Assembly: GCA_002951995.1 (NCBI GenBank)
Contig: CP019797.1
Location: 2,712,501 to 2,776,500 of the forward strand
DNA: 64,000 bases
Source of the DNA: Stenotrophomonas acidaminiphila
Lineage (GTDB): Bacteria; Pseudomonadota; Gammaproteobacteria; Xanthomonadales; Xanthomonadaceae
Direction of reading: 5' to 3'
The notes beneath the pieces are model-generated. The model did no database searches. It had not been told where the DNA came from and was given only the letters and a program-made list of their open reading frames with translations. Numbering within the stretch: the stretch's first letter is position 1; every line of letters begins with the position of its first letter. Below are positions 30,791 to 40,126 of this stretch, in pieces. The translations under genes were made by a program, and so were the position numbers.

Positions 30791-32746
30791 ATGCCCCACC
30801 ATGTGACCGACCCCGATGCCGCCGCGGCGTGGTTGCTGGCCCGCGTCGAAGGGCCGCTGCGCATCGCCGCGCCGCTGGCGCTGGGCAAGCCGCACCGACT
30901 GCTCAACGCACTCTACGCGCGCGTCGGGGTGGACCCGTCGCGCCCATTGCAGCTGTACACCGCGCTCTCGCTCGATCCGCCGCATGCCGCCGGCGATGGA
31001 CTGGAGGCACGCTTCCTGCGTCCGTTCGTGGCGCGTCATTTCGGCGCGGACTTCCCGCGCCTGGCCTATGCACGCGACATGGCGCGTGATGCGCTGCCCG
31101 CGCATGTGCAGGTGGAAGAGTTCTACATGCAGTCCGGCGCGCTGCTGGGTTCATCGCAGGCACAACGTGCCTACACCAGCCTCAACTACACCCACGTCGC
31201 CGCCGCCTTGGCCCAGCGCGCACCGCACGCCATCGTGCAGAAGGTCGCGCGGCGCGAGGGCAGCACCCGGCTGTCGCTGTCGTGCAACAACGATCTCACC
31301 CAGGACACGATCGATGCAGTCATCGCGCGTGGCCTGCCACGTCCGCTGCTGATCGCCGAGATCGACCCCGAGCTGCCCTGGCTGGGCGGCAGCGCCACGG
31401 TCGACGCGGCGTTCTTCGACCTGGTGCTGACCCCGCCCGGGCCCTACCCGAAGCTGTTCGGCCTGCCGCGGCAGCCGGTCAACGATGCCGAGTACGCCAT
31501 CGGCCTGTATGCCAGCACGCTGGTGCGCGACGGCGGCACCCTGCAGATCGGCATCGGCGCGCTGGCCGACGCGCTCAGCCACGCGCTGGTGCTGCGCCAC
31601 ACCGACAATGCCCGCTACCGACGGGTGCTGCACGCGCTCGATCCGACGCTGGCGGAGCATCCGCTGGTGCGCGAAATTGGCGGGCTGGAGCCGTTCGAAA
31701 CCGGCCTGTACGGATGCAGCGAGATGCTCAACGAAGGCTTCCGCAAGCTGGTGCAGAGCGGCGTGATCCGGCGCAAGGTGCATGACGACCTGGCGCTGAT
31801 GCAGCGCCTGGCCAACGGCAGCGCCTACACCGCCGACCACGCCCGGCTGGCCGAGGAAGGCGAGTATCTCCACGGCGCGTTCTATCTGGGCTCGCCGGAG
31901 CTCTACGACTGGCTGCGGCACCTGCCCGCCGACGAATGCCGGGCCATCGGCATGCGCCGCATCAGCGAGATCAACCAGCTCTATGGCGGCGACGAAACCC
32001 TGCAGCGGCTGCAGCGCCGGCAGGCGCGCTTCTTCAACTCCTGCATGATGGCCACCGCGCTCGGCGCGGCGGTGTCCGATGCGCTGGAGGATGGCCGCGT
32101 GGTGTCCGGCGTCGGCGGCCAGTACAACTTCGTGGCCATGGCGCACGCGCTGCCCGATGCGCGCAGTGTGTTGATGTTCCGCGCCGTGCGCGATGATGCG
32201 GGGAGTGCCCGGTGCAACGTGCGCTGGAACTACGGCCACACCACCATCCCGCGGCACCTGCGCGACATTTTCATCAACGAGTACGGCATCGCCGACCTGC
32301 GCGGCATCACCGACGAGGACTGCGTGGTCGCGATGGCCGGCATCACCGACGCCGCCTTCCAGGCGCCCCTGCTGCAACAGGCGAAGCGGGCGAAGAAGCT
32401 GGCGGCCGGCTTCGTCGCGCCCGCGCACTGGCAGCGCAATCGCGCCGCTGTCCTGTCCGCGGCGCTGGCGCCGTTCCGCCGCGACGGCAGCCTGCCCGAC
32501 TACCCGCTGGGCAGCGATTTCACCCCGGTCGAGCAGGACCTGCTGCGCGCCCTGCAGTGGTTGAAGAGCAACACCGGCAGCACCGGTGGCAAGCTGCGCA
32601 CCGTGCTTGCGGCCCTGCGCCAGCGACGCGGCGACAACGATGCCATGTACCTGCAGCGCATGGGACTTGAGCGGCCGGACGGTCCGGCCAGCTGGCTGGA
32701 CACGCGCCTGCTGCGGCTGGCGCTGGCGCGCACCGCGCGGGCCTGA
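30791..32746 (+). CDS. Acetyl-CoA hydrolase/transferase family protein
   Basis: 651 residues, longer than the roughly 500-residue bacterial CoA transferases of this family. The C-terminal half has the family segments RRISEINQLYGG, GRVVSGVGGQYNFVAMAHAL and HLRDIFINEYGIADLRG. The catalytic glutamate should lie in the MRRISEINQLY region, by family knowledge. The N-terminal 150 residues are less conserved. The likely reaction is acetyl-CoA hydrolysis or CoA transfer between short acyl groups; the substrate cannot be told. Divergent from blaI; the operator between them could couple their control. Confidence 0.88.
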   Translation: MPHHVTDPDAAAAWLLARVEGPLRIAAPLALGKPHRLLNALYARVGVDPSRPLQLYTALSLDPPHAAGDGLEARFLRPFVARHFGADFPRLAYARDMARDALPAHVQVEEFYMQSGALLGSSQAQRAYTSLNYTHVAAALAQRAPHAIVQKVARREGSTRLSLSCNNDLTQDTIDAVIARGLPRPLLIAEIDPELPWLGGSATVDAAFFDLVLTPPGPYPKLFGLPRQPVNDAEYAIGLYASTLVRDGGTLQIGIGALADALSHALVLRHTDNARYRRVLHALDPTLAEHPLVREIGGLEPFETGLYGCSEMLNEGFRKLVQSGVIRRKVHDDLALMQRLANGSAYTADHARLAEEGEYLHGAFYLGSPELYDWLRHLPADECRAIGMRRISEINQLYGGDETLQRLQRRQARFFNSCMMATALGAAVSDALEDGRVVSGVGGQYNFVAMAHALPDARSVLMFRAVRDDAGSARCNVRWNYGHTTIPRHLRDIFINEYGIADLRGITDEDCVVAMAGITDAAFQAPLLQQAKRAKKLAAGFVAPAHWQRNRAAVLSAALAPFRRDGSLPDYPLGSDFTPVEQDLLRALQWLKSNTGSTGGKLRTVLAALRQRRGDNDAMYLQRMGLERPDGPASWLDTRLLRLALARTARA

Positions 32747-32764
32747 CCACCGCGCGTCGCGCTC

Positions 32765-33116
32765 AGGCATCCGCGGCAATCGTTGGGTGCCGCGGGGATG
32801 TTCACCCGCTGGCCAGACGGATCATGTACGACGAACCGGCGCATGTCCCGGGGTTCGCGCGACGGCGCTTGTTCAAGGGCGATGCTGGTGGCACGGGTGC
32901 GGCGCAGCGCCTCGTCCAGGTCATCGGTTTGCACCGGCGCCTCCGATCCGCCTTCGATGGCGAAGCTCGGCTGCGTGGCCATGCGCGATGCGGCCGCCCA
33001 GGTGCGGATCCAGCCGTGGTCCATGACCGGCCCCCGCACAGGAACCGCGCGGCAGCACGCGTCGGCGGCGTCCAGCGGAGCACTGCGCAGGTGGCGACGC
33101 CAGGGGCCGCCTGCAT
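32765..33116 (-). pseudogene. Decayed VOC/glyoxalase-superfamily gene
   Basis: The downstream part reads as one frame (DHGWIRTWAA ... SFAIEGGSEAPV ... DDLDEALRRTRA ... DMRRFVVHDPSGQRVNI), a recognisable VOC C-terminal half with the usual V-x-D-P-x-G-x-x-V-N ending. The upstream half needs at least two frame changes (around 33050 and 33030) to give a start and the beta-strand pattern, and a few residues are missing after SEAPV. No complete frame exists, so it is called a pseudogene, though missing bases in the assembly could contribute. It lies next to an intact VOC gene. Confidence 0.6.
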
Positions 33117-33134
33117 CGGCTTGTCCGCGATGCG

Positions 33135-33515
33135 CTATTGCCCCGTCGGCGGCTCCCACAGTTCGACCTTGTTGCCCTCCGGGTCGATGACCCAGCCGAA
33201 CTTGCCCTGCTCGGAGACTTCGGTCCGGTCGACGACGTCGCAGCCCTCGGCACGCAACGCCGGCAGCAGCGCATCCAGGTCGGCGACGCGGAAGTTGACC
33301 ATGAAGGACGCCGTGCCTGGCGCCATGTAGGCCGTGTTGGCCGCGAACGGGCTCCAGATCGTCATGCCCGGCGCACTGCCCTCGCCACCCCACGGGAAGA
33401 CCGCACCGTTCCAGTCACCGACATCGAGCCCGAGGTGGTCGCGGTACCAGGCTGCCAGCGCGGCCGGGTCCCTGGCCTTGAAGAAGATGCCGCCGATACC
33501 GGTCACGCGCTTCAT
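33135..33515 (-). CDS. VOC-family protein (glyoxalase/bleomycin-resistance-like)
   Basis: 126-residue single vicinal-oxygen-chelate domain. The two beta-alpha-beta halves are visible: GIGGIFFKARDPAALAAWYR at the start and FMVNFRVADLDALLPALRAE in the second half, with GWVIDPEGNKVELWEP ending the domain. Conserved residues for a metal site (notably the final E in VELWEP) are present. Family members include glyoxalase-like enzymes and drug-binding proteins; the substrate cannot be inferred. Start MKRVTG at 33515 gives the standard domain boundary. Confidence 0.9.
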   Translation of the reverse strand: MKRVTGIGGIFFKARDPAALAAWYRDHLGLDVGDWNGAVFPWGGEGSAPGMTIWSPFAANTAYMAPGTASFMVNFRVADLDALLPALRAEGCDVVDRTEVSEQGKFGWVIDPEGNKVELWEPPTGQ

Positions 33516-33802
33516 GGTGCTTCTCCGGAAGAGCTCCCTGCGGGAGGCTATGTGGCCGCATGCTCGCATGCGCACGGACTGCGGGCCAGCAGGCGCGGCG
33601 CCGACGCCAGGTGGGCTTAGGCGATCCATTACTGAACGAAGCCACAATCCCGGGAGCATTCCACGTGCCCTTGGCCGCTGCGCAACCGGATTAGGAGGCA
33701 CCTGCTGCAATACTGCCCAGGCGCGGTCGGACGCAGCGCTCGAGCGGCCACGCGACCGAAGGACCTGCCTGAGAGCGCCTCGCCACCTGACCGGAGCCGG
33801 GA

Positions 33803-34570
33803 ATGGACAATCGCATCCGTTTGTATCTTCTTGCTTTTCCGCTGGTGCTGGGCTGCATGCACAGCGTTGCCGCGCACGCCGCGGCCGACGATCCGCTGGA
33901 AGACCCCCGGCTGCATGCGTCTGGCTTTCTTTACGGCCATCCGGATCTCAAGCACCGCAAAAACGGGCTGGAGAACCGCGACAGTGGCCATGACGCCGCG
34001 GCATTCCTGCAGTTCCAGCAGGCTGCGCGCTATGGCGACAAACCCTCGCAGGCCGTAGTGGCCGAAATGCTGTGGGAAGGCAAGGGCACCAAACAGGATC
34101 GTCCGTTGGCATACGTGTGGATCGATCTGGCCGCAGAACGGGGATACCGTGGATTCATGGCGCTGCGAGAACGCTATTGGGCAGCACTGGACGAGAGCGA
34201 GCGTGCCCAGGCGATCGAGCGGGGGCCGCGTGTCTTCGAGCAGTATGCCGACAGCGTGGCCCGTCCGCGGCTGGCGCGCGTCATGCGCAGGGTGCGCAAC
34301 GCATCCACCGGCAGCCGTACGGGAATGCAGACCAGCATGCGCATGTACGCTGGCCCTCCAGGCTCGGAACAGATGGATGATGGCTACCTGCATGCCGACC
34401 GCTTCTGGAACCCGGACAGCTATCAGGCATTGATGGATCGCGCATGGTCCAAGCGCCGGATTGGCTCGGCGCGCCATAGCGAGATAAAGGCGCTCTCCGA
34501 CGACCTGCCGCGCTCTCGGATACGCCCGCCAGCGCAGCTGGTGTCGGCTGATGAACCATCGGGACGCTGA
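33803..34570 (+). CDS. Secreted Sel1-repeat-like protein
   Basis: 255 residues with a signal peptide (LLAFPLVLGCMHSVAAHA, cleavage near residue 26). The middle has two Sel1-type helical repeats (FQQAARYGDKPSQAVVAEML and KQDRPLAYVWIDLAAERGY). The C-terminal part is Arg-rich without recognised family. Sel1 repeats mediate protein-protein contacts. Codon use is less GC-biased than its neighbours, suggesting acquired DNA. The 287 bp before it hold no gene. Confidence 0.78.
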   Translation: MDNRIRLYLLAFPLVLGCMHSVAAHAAADDPLEDPRLHASGFLYGHPDLKHRKNGLENRDSGHDAAAFLQFQQAARYGDKPSQAVVAEMLWEGKGTKQDRPLAYVWIDLAAERGYRGFMALRERYWAALDESERAQAIERGPRVFEQYADSVARPRLARVMRRVRNASTGSRTGMQTSMRMYAGPPGSEQMDDGYLHADRFWNPDSYQALMDRAWSKRRIGSARHSEIKALSDDLPRSRIRPPAQLVSADEPSGR

Positions 34571-34662
34571 ACCACCCTGTTCCGCACCTTCCGCGTCAGC
34601 ACGGGCTGGGAGCGCGGCGTGCACATACCCGAGGCCCACCTTGCTGTCAGGGCCTGGAACGA

Positions 34663-34689
34663 GGAAGCCGGGGCTATGCCCCGGCTTCC
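34663..34689. terminator. Bidirectional-type hairpin between sel1-like gene and tkt
   Basis: Twelve-base perfect arms GGAAGCCGGGGC and GCCCCGGCTTCC around TAT, 24 bp beyond the tkt stop and 93 bp after the plus-strand gene. On the minus strand TTCCTCGTTCC follows. It would terminate tkt and possibly transcription from the left. Confidence 0.83.
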
Positions 34690-34713
34690 CATGACGGAGC
34701 CGCAGAGCGACGC

Positions 34714-36720
34714 TTACTGCGCCAGCTGCGCCCGGGCCGCGGCGACCACCGCCTCGGTGGTGATGCCGAAGTGCTGGTACAGCTTGTCAGCCGGGGCCGA
34801 GGCACCGAAGCTGTCCAGCCCGACCACCGCGCCATCCAGGCCCACATACTGGCGCCAGAAACCGGTGACGCCGGCTTCCACCGCCACGCGTGCGCGCACC
34901 GCGTGCGGCAGCACCGACTCGCGGTAGGCCGCGTCCTGGCGGTCGAACACGTTGGTCGACGGCATCGACACCACGCGGGTCTTGATGCCGGCCGCGTCCA
35001 GCTCGGCCTTGGCGGCCATGGCCAGGCCCACTTCCGAGCCGGTGCCGATCAGGATCACGTCCGGCGTGCCGGCGGCGTCGGCCAGCACGTAGCCGCCGCG
35101 TTCGATCAGCTTGACCTGCTCGGCGCTGCGCGGCTGCGGAGCCAGGTTCTGGCGACTGAAGATCAGGCAGCTGGGGTTGTCACGGCGCACGATCGCCGCC
35201 TTCCAGCTCACCGCCGACTCGGTGGCGTCGCACGGGCGCCAGACGTCGTTGTTGGGGATGTAGCGCAGCGAGGCGATGTGCTCGACCGGCTGGTGGGTCG
35301 GGCCGTCCTCGCCAAGGCCGATGGAGTCGTGGGTGAACACGTGGATGACCTGCGCCGGGATCAGCGCGCTCATGCGCAGCGCGTTGCGGGCGTAGTCGCT
35401 GAACACCAGGAAGGTGGCGTCGAACGGCAGGAAGCCGCCGTGCAGCGCCAGGCCGTTGGCGATCGCGCTCATGCCGAACTCACGCACGCCGTAGTGCACG
35501 TAGTTGGCCTGCGGGTCCTCGCCGACCACGGTGTGCGCGCCCTTCCACAGGGTCAGGTTGGAGCCGGCCAGGTCGGCCGAGCCGCCGACGATTTCCGGCA
35601 GCAGCGGCGCGAACGCCTGGATCGCGTTCTGCGAAGCCTTGCGCGAGGCGATGGTCGGCGCCTCGGCCTGCACCTGGGCGATATAGGCATCGGCGCGGGC
35701 GATGAAGTCGGCCGGCAGCTCGCCATGCGAGCGGCGGGTCAGCTCCCCGGCCTCGGCCGGGAACTGCGCGGCGTACTTGTCGAACAACTGCTCCCATTCG
35801 GCCTGGCGCAGGGTGCCGGTGCCGCCCGCGCGCCAGCCGGCGTAGATCTCCTCGGGAATCTCGAACGGGCCATACGGCCAGTCCAGCGCCTTGCGGGTGG
35901 CGTCCAGCTCGTCCTTGCCCAGCGGCGCGCCGTGGCTGGATTCCTGGCCGGCCTTGTTCGGCGAACCAAACCCGATGGTGGTCTTGCAGCAGATCAGGGT
36001 CGGCCTGTCGAACTGCGACAGCGCCGCGTCGATGCCCGCCTTGATGCTCTCCGGGTCGTGGCCGTCGACGCCACGCACCACGTTCCAGCCGTAGGACTCG
36101 AAGCGCGCCGGGGTGTCGTCGGTGAACCAGCCTTCCACTTCGCCGTCGATGGAGATGTTGTTGTCGTCCCAGAAGCAGACCAGCTTGCCCAGGCCCCAGG
36201 TGCCGGCCAGCGAGGCGGCTTCGTGCGAGATGCCTTCCATCAGGCAGCCGTCGCCCATGAACACCCAGGTGCGGTGGTCGACGACTTCGAATTCCGGGCG
36301 GTTGTAGCGCTGCGCCAGCAGCTTTTCGGCGAGCGCGAAGCCCACCGCATTGGCGAAGCCCTGGCCCAGCGGGCCGGTGGTGGTTTCCACGCCCGGGGTT
36401 TCATGGCGCTCCGGGTGCCCGGCGGTCCTGCTGCCGAGCTGGCGGAACGCCTTGAGCTGCTCGATCGGCAGGTCATAGCCGCTCAGGTGCAGCAGCGCGT
36501 ACTGCAGCATCGAGCCGTGGCCGTTGGACAGCACGAAGCGGTCGCGGTTGAACCACTTCGGGTTGTTCGGGTTGTGCCGGAGGTAGTCGTTCCAGAGCAC
36601 TTCGGCGATGTCGGCCATGCCCATCGGCATGCCGGGGTGGCCGGAGTTGGCGGCTTGCACCGCATCGGCGGCGAGGAAACGGATGGCGTTCGCCAACTGG
36701 CGGCGGGTGGGCTGCGTCAT
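34714..36720 (-). CDS. tkt: Transketolase
   Basis: Thiamine-diphosphate enzyme of the pentose phosphate pathway, moving two-carbon units between sugar phosphates. 668 residues. Signatures: [20 protein letters not shown] at the N-terminus, [15 protein letters not shown] for ThDP binding (GDG), DDNNISIDG, and the pyrimidine-domain segment [22 protein letters not shown] 36720 is the conserved start. Single gene with its own terminator. Confidence 0.98.
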   Translation of the reverse strand: MTQPTRRQLANAIRFLAADAVQAANSGHPGMPMGMADIAEVLWNDYLRHNPNNPKWFNRDRFVLSNGHGSMLQYALLHLSGYDLPIEQLKAFRQLGSRTAGHPERHETPGVETTTGPLGQGFANAVGFALAEKLLAQRYNRPEFEVVDHRTWVFMGDGCLMEGISHEAASLAGTWGLGKLVCFWDDNNISIDGEVEGWFTDDTPARFESYGWNVVRGVDGHDPESIKAGIDAALSQFDRPTLICCKTTIGFGSPNKAGQESSHGAPLGKDELDATRKALDWPYGPFEIPEEIYAGWRAGGTGTLRQAEWEQLFDKYAAQFPAEAGELTRRSHGELPADFIARADAYIAQVQAEAPTIASRKASQNAIQAFAPLLPEIVGGSADLAGSNLTLWKGAHTVVGEDPQANYVHYGVREFGMSAIANGLALHGGFLPFDATFLVFSDYARNALRMSALIPAQVIHVFTHDSIGLGEDGPTHQPVEHIASLRYIPNNDVWRPCDATESAVSWKAAIVRRDNPSCLIFSRQNLAPQPRSAEQVKLIERGGYVLADAAGTPDVILIGTGSEVGLAMAAKAELDAAGIKTRVVSMPSTNVFDRQDAAYRESVLPHAVRARVAVEAGVTGFWRQYVGLDGAVVGLDSFGASAPADKLYQHFGITTEAVVAAARAQLAQ

Positions 36721-36888
36721 GGTTCGTCGGGTCGGGAGGCTCCCGCGGAGCTGCGGGCGGCCTATTGTCCCACAGAGCACCGGGCAGGTCAGGCCGGCGG
36801 CGGCACGGCGCGGGGCATGCGCAAGGCCCCGGGCGGCATGCCGGTGCCGGCGGCGGGCACCGGCATGCGGCAGGCGGGGAAAAACGCG

Positions 36889-36910
36889 AAGGCCGCCCTT
36901 GGGCGGCCTT
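36889..36910 (-). terminator. Intrinsic terminator after the dicarboxylate symporter gene
   Basis: Ten-base arms AAGGCCGCCC and GGGCGGCCTT around TT; on the minus strand CGCGTTTTTCCC follows, a good T-tract. Located 24 bp beyond the symporter stop. Arms are identical to those at 14537-14558. Confidence 0.88.
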
Positions 36911-36934
36911 CGTGGCATCCGTTTCGCCGGCGGC

Positions 36935-38257
36935 TCAGTGGTGGCCGGCGTTGTCCGCCACTTCCGGCACTTCCTCGTCGGTCACGCCGCTGCGGTGCGA
37001 GACCACCACCGCGGTGGCGAGGTCGCCGGTGACGTTGAGCGAGGTGCGGCACATGTCCAGGAAGGTGTTGACGCCCAGGATGATGCCGATGCCCTCGGGC
37101 TTGATGCCGATGATGCCGCAGATCATCGCGATCACCGGCAGCGAACCGGACGGGATGCCGGCGGTACCGATGCCGCCGAGGATGCACAGCAGCAGCACCA
37201 TCAGCTGCTGCGGCATGCCCAGGTGCAGGCCGTAGACCTGCGCCAGGAACAGCACGGTGATGCCTTCGAACAGCGCGGTGCCGTGGTGGTTGGCGGAGGC
37301 GCCGACGGTCAGCACGAAACGCGAGACCTTGCGCGGCAGCTTCAGGTTCTCCTCGGCCACGCGCAGGGTCACCGGCAGCGTGGCCGACGAGGAGGCGGTG
37401 GCGAAGGCGGTCAGCGTGGCTTCCTGGGTGCCGCGGAAGAAGCTGCGCGCCGACATGCCGCCCAGCAGCCGCACCCACAGCGGCAGCACGATGAAGCCGT
37501 GGATGGCGATCGCCAGCAGCACGGTCACCACGAACCACATCAGGCTCTGGATCACGTCCCAGCCGAGCCGCGCGGTCAGGTTGAACATGAAGGCCGCCAC
37601 CGCGAACGGCGCCAGCTTGATGAACATGCCGATCAGGTGCATGCACACCTCGAACAGGCCCTGCACGGCGTTCTTGAACGCGGTGGTGCCCGCGGTCGGC
37701 TTCATCACCAGGCCGATGCCGATCATCAGCGCGAAGAACACGATGCCCAGCTTCTTGCTGTCGTCGCCCATCGCGTTGACGATGTTGTGCGGCACGATGT
37801 TGACCAGCAGGTCCATCAGCCGCAGTTCGTTGCCCTTGCTGACGATCTCACCGGTCTTGGCGCTGCTCATGGCCTGTTCGACCAGGGCCGGCTCCATGTG
37901 CGTGCCGGGCTGCAGCAGGTTGACGCACAACAGGCCGATGCCGACCGCCAGCGCGGTCACCACCGCGGTGTAGTTCAGGGTTTTCCAGCCCAGCCGGCCC
38001 AGCGAGGCGATGTCGCCCAGCTCGGCCACGCCCAGCACCAGCGCCGAGAACATCAGCGGCACCACCAGCATGAACAGCAGGTTGAGGAAGATCTGCCCGA
38101 ACGGCTGGGTGACGTAATCGATGGTGGTGTTCACCCACGCCGCATCGGCGGAAGTGGCGTGCGCCACCAGGCCCACGATGGTGCCCAACATGAACCCCAG
38201 CAGCACTTTGATGTGCAACGGCATGGAGGGCTTGCTTGACGCGTGGGCGTGGGGCAT
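36935..38257 (-). CDS. Dicarboxylate/amino acid:cation symporter (DAACS family)
   Basis: 440-residue secondary transporter with about eight membrane helices and two re-entrant loops. Family signatures: the Ser-rich hairpin loop in [31 protein letters not shown], and [18 protein letters not shown] in the substrate and cation site. It takes up C4-dicarboxylates or acidic amino acids with Na+ or H+. DctA and GltP types cannot be separated with confidence. ATG 38257 gives a polar 11-residue leader; the internal Met at 38224 (MPLHIKV) is also possible. C-terminus is acidic, ending NAGHH. Confidence 0.92.
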   Translation of the reverse strand: MPHAHASSKPSMPLHIKVLLGFMLGTIVGLVAHATSADAAWVNTTIDYVTQPFGQIFLNLLFMLVVPLMFSALVLGVAELGDIASLGRLGWKTLNYTAVVTALAVGIGLLCVNLLQPGTHMEPALVEQAMSSAKTGEIVSKGNELRLMDLLVNIVPHNIVNAMGDDSKKLGIVFFALMIGIGLVMKPTAGTTAFKNAVQGLFEVCMHLIGMFIKLAPFAVAAFMFNLTARLGWDVIQSLMWFVVTVLLAIAIHGFIVLPLWVRLLGGMSARSFFRGTQEATLTAFATASSSATLPVTLRVAEENLKLPRKVSRFVLTVGASANHHGTALFEGITVLFLAQVYGLHLGMPQQLMVLLLCILGGIGTAGIPSGSLPVIAMICGIIGIKPEGIGIILGVNTFLDMCRTSLNVTGDLATAVVVSHRSGVTDEEVPEVADNAGHH

Positions 38258-38416
38258 GCGGCGGTACTCGCGGGCGAAAGATCGCGTAGCTTAACAAAAG
38301 CTGCACAGCCGCCAACCCTGCCATTTGGCCCGGTCCCGGGGGTACCGGGACGATGCGTCGGGGCGCCTCCGCAGCCGTCCCGGCACCGGCGCCACGGCGG
38401 CGATCCGCGCGATCGA

Positions 38417-40126
38417 TCAGCCGGATCCCTGCCCCGGATAGAGCGGTGGCAGCGGTGATGGCGGGGCATCGGCCCGCGCCCGCCATGCCGGTCCGTTGGC
38501 GAACGCGGCGCGCAGCGCGGTGCGTGCCGCGGACCCGCTGCCACCGGCCCAGCGGGCGCGGCGCAGGGCTTCCAGTGCCTCGCGTTGTGCCGCGCTGTCC
38601 AGGCGCGCGGCCAACGCATCCAGGTCGACGACCGGCGGCCGGGCCAGGCCGCGCAGCGCCTGCTCGACGTCATCCAGGTCGCCGGTGTCCAGCGCGCGCC
38701 TGAAATCGGCCAGCGAATGCGTGCCCGCGCCAGCGTCGCCCTGCCCGCTGTCACCCTGCTCGCTGTCGCCTGGCCTCCGCGGGCGCTGGCTGGGCGGCTG
38801 GCGCCGCCGGGTCAGTGCCCAGACCAGGGTCAGCAGCCACAGCAGCGCGAACCCCGCCGCCAGCAGCGGCCACGGCGACGTGGGCAGCAGCCGGGCGCCG
38901 GCCACCGCGATGGCGCGCTCGCCGGTGGCCGCCGGCGGCGCGACCGTGGCGGCGGGCGCATCCGGCGCCGGCACCGCGGCTGCCGCGCCGGTCCCCGGCG
39001 CCACCTCCAGGCCCAGGTTAGGCAGTGCCGCGGTCCTGGCCTCGGCGGCGCCCACGTCCCACCAGCCCAGGCGCAGGCCCTGCACCTGCAGCGGGCCCGG
39101 CACCTGCGGCACGATGGAGTAGCGCCGCGTCAGCTTCAGCCGCGGGCTTCCGCCATCGAAGGTTTCGTCGTACTGCGGCGGCTCGGCGAACACCTGCGCG
39201 GCGTCGCCCAGGGCCGGCACCGGCAACTCCGGAAACTGCGCACGCGTCGCGCCGACCGCGGTGGCCTCCACCTGCAGCGTGAACGCCTGCCCGACCTGCG
39301 CCGACTGCGGCGCGGCGGTGTAGCGCAGGCGCAGGTCCTTCAATGGCAGCCATGGCTGCGGTGCGGCATCGGGCACCGCGCGCACCTGCAGGGTCTGGTC
39401 GGCCGCGCGGGCACTGAGCGCGCCGGTACCACGGCCGAGCAGATCGTCGAACAGGCCGCCGGCGCCGCGACCGCTGAAGCGCGCGCCCTGCAGCCGCAGC
39501 GGGCCGCTGCGTTCGGGAATCAGCAGGAAGCGCCGCTCGACCACGTTGTAGCGGCGGCCACCGACGTCATGCGACGAGGTGCGGTCCTCGCCGACCCGCT
39601 GCAACGAGGCCGAAGCCGGCGTGGCCAGGTCCAGCTCGCCGGACGCCAGCTGGGTCGCGAAGAACAGCCGGACCACCACGCCCACGCTCTGCTGCACGTA
39701 CGGCTGTGGATCGTCGACCTCGGTTTCCACGAAGGCCACCGCGTCGCCGGCGCTGGCCACCGGGGCGGGATCGACCCGCAGTTGCAGCGGCGCCGTCCGC
39801 GCCGCGCCGACGCGCAGGGCCGGCACCTGCAGCGCGCCGCTGCGCCGTGGCGTAAGCACCACGCCGAACAGCGCGGTAGTGCTGACGCTGCCATTGACCA
39901 GCCGCGCCTGCCGGCCGCTGGTACGCCCGCCCAACGCGAAATCGGCCTGCAGCGGCGCGTAGTCCGGTGCCGCGCCGGGCTGGTCGGTCTCGATGTTGAG
40001 GGTGACCACGTCGCCTTCGCCGATGCGGTCACGGTCCAGCCATGCGCGGGTCTGCGCCTGCACGCTGGCGGCGCAGGCCAGCAACACCCACAACCCCACC
40101 TTCATGAGAACGCTTCGCCGCTTCAT
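38417..40126 (-). CDS. BatD-type membrane protein with oxygen-tolerance domains
   Basis: 569 residues. A signal peptide (to ASVQAQ near 25) is followed by large beta-rich periplasmic domains (TRAWLDRDRIGEGDVVTLNI; PQYDETFDGGSPRLKLTRRY), a membrane helix near 430-450 (LLAAGFALLWLLTLVWAL), and a charged cytoplasmic tail. This matches the BatD family. It is the last gene of the moxR-bat operon; its ATG overlaps the stop of batB/TPR (ATGA). Bat proteins have been tied to oxidative-stress tolerance in Bacteroides; the mechanism is not settled. Confidence 0.88.
   Translation of the reverse strand: MKRRSVLMKVGLWVLLACAASVQAQTRAWLDRDRIGEGDVVTLNIETDQPGAAPDYAPLQADFALGGRTSGRQARLVNGSVSTTALFGVVLTPRRSGALQVPALRVGAARTAPLQLRVDPAPVASAGDAVAFVETEVDDPQPYVQQSVGVVVRLFFATQLASGELDLATPASASLQRVGEDRTSSHDVGGRRYNVVERRFLLIPERSGPLRLQGARFSGRGAGGLFDDLLGRGTGALSARAADQTLQVRAVPDAAPQPWLPLKDLRLRYTAAPQSAQVGQAFTLQVEATAVGATRAQFPELPVPALGDAAQVFAEPPQYDETFDGGSPRLKLTRRYSIVPQVPGPLQVQGLRLGWWDVGAAEARTAALPNLGLEVAPGTGAAAAVPAPDAPAATVAPPAATGERAIAVAGARLLPTSPWPLLAAGFALLWLLTLVWALTRRRQPPSQRPRRPGDSEQGDSGQGDAGAGTHSLADFRRALDTGDLDDVEQALRGLARPPVVDLDALAARLDSAAQREALEALRRARWAGGSGSAARTALRAAFANGPAWRARADAPPSPLPPLYPGQGSG

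Noticed and set aside
38333..38351. GTCCCGG/CCGGGAC hairpin after batD
   Set aside because: Only seven base pairs and no T-tract in either direction; too weak to call a terminator.
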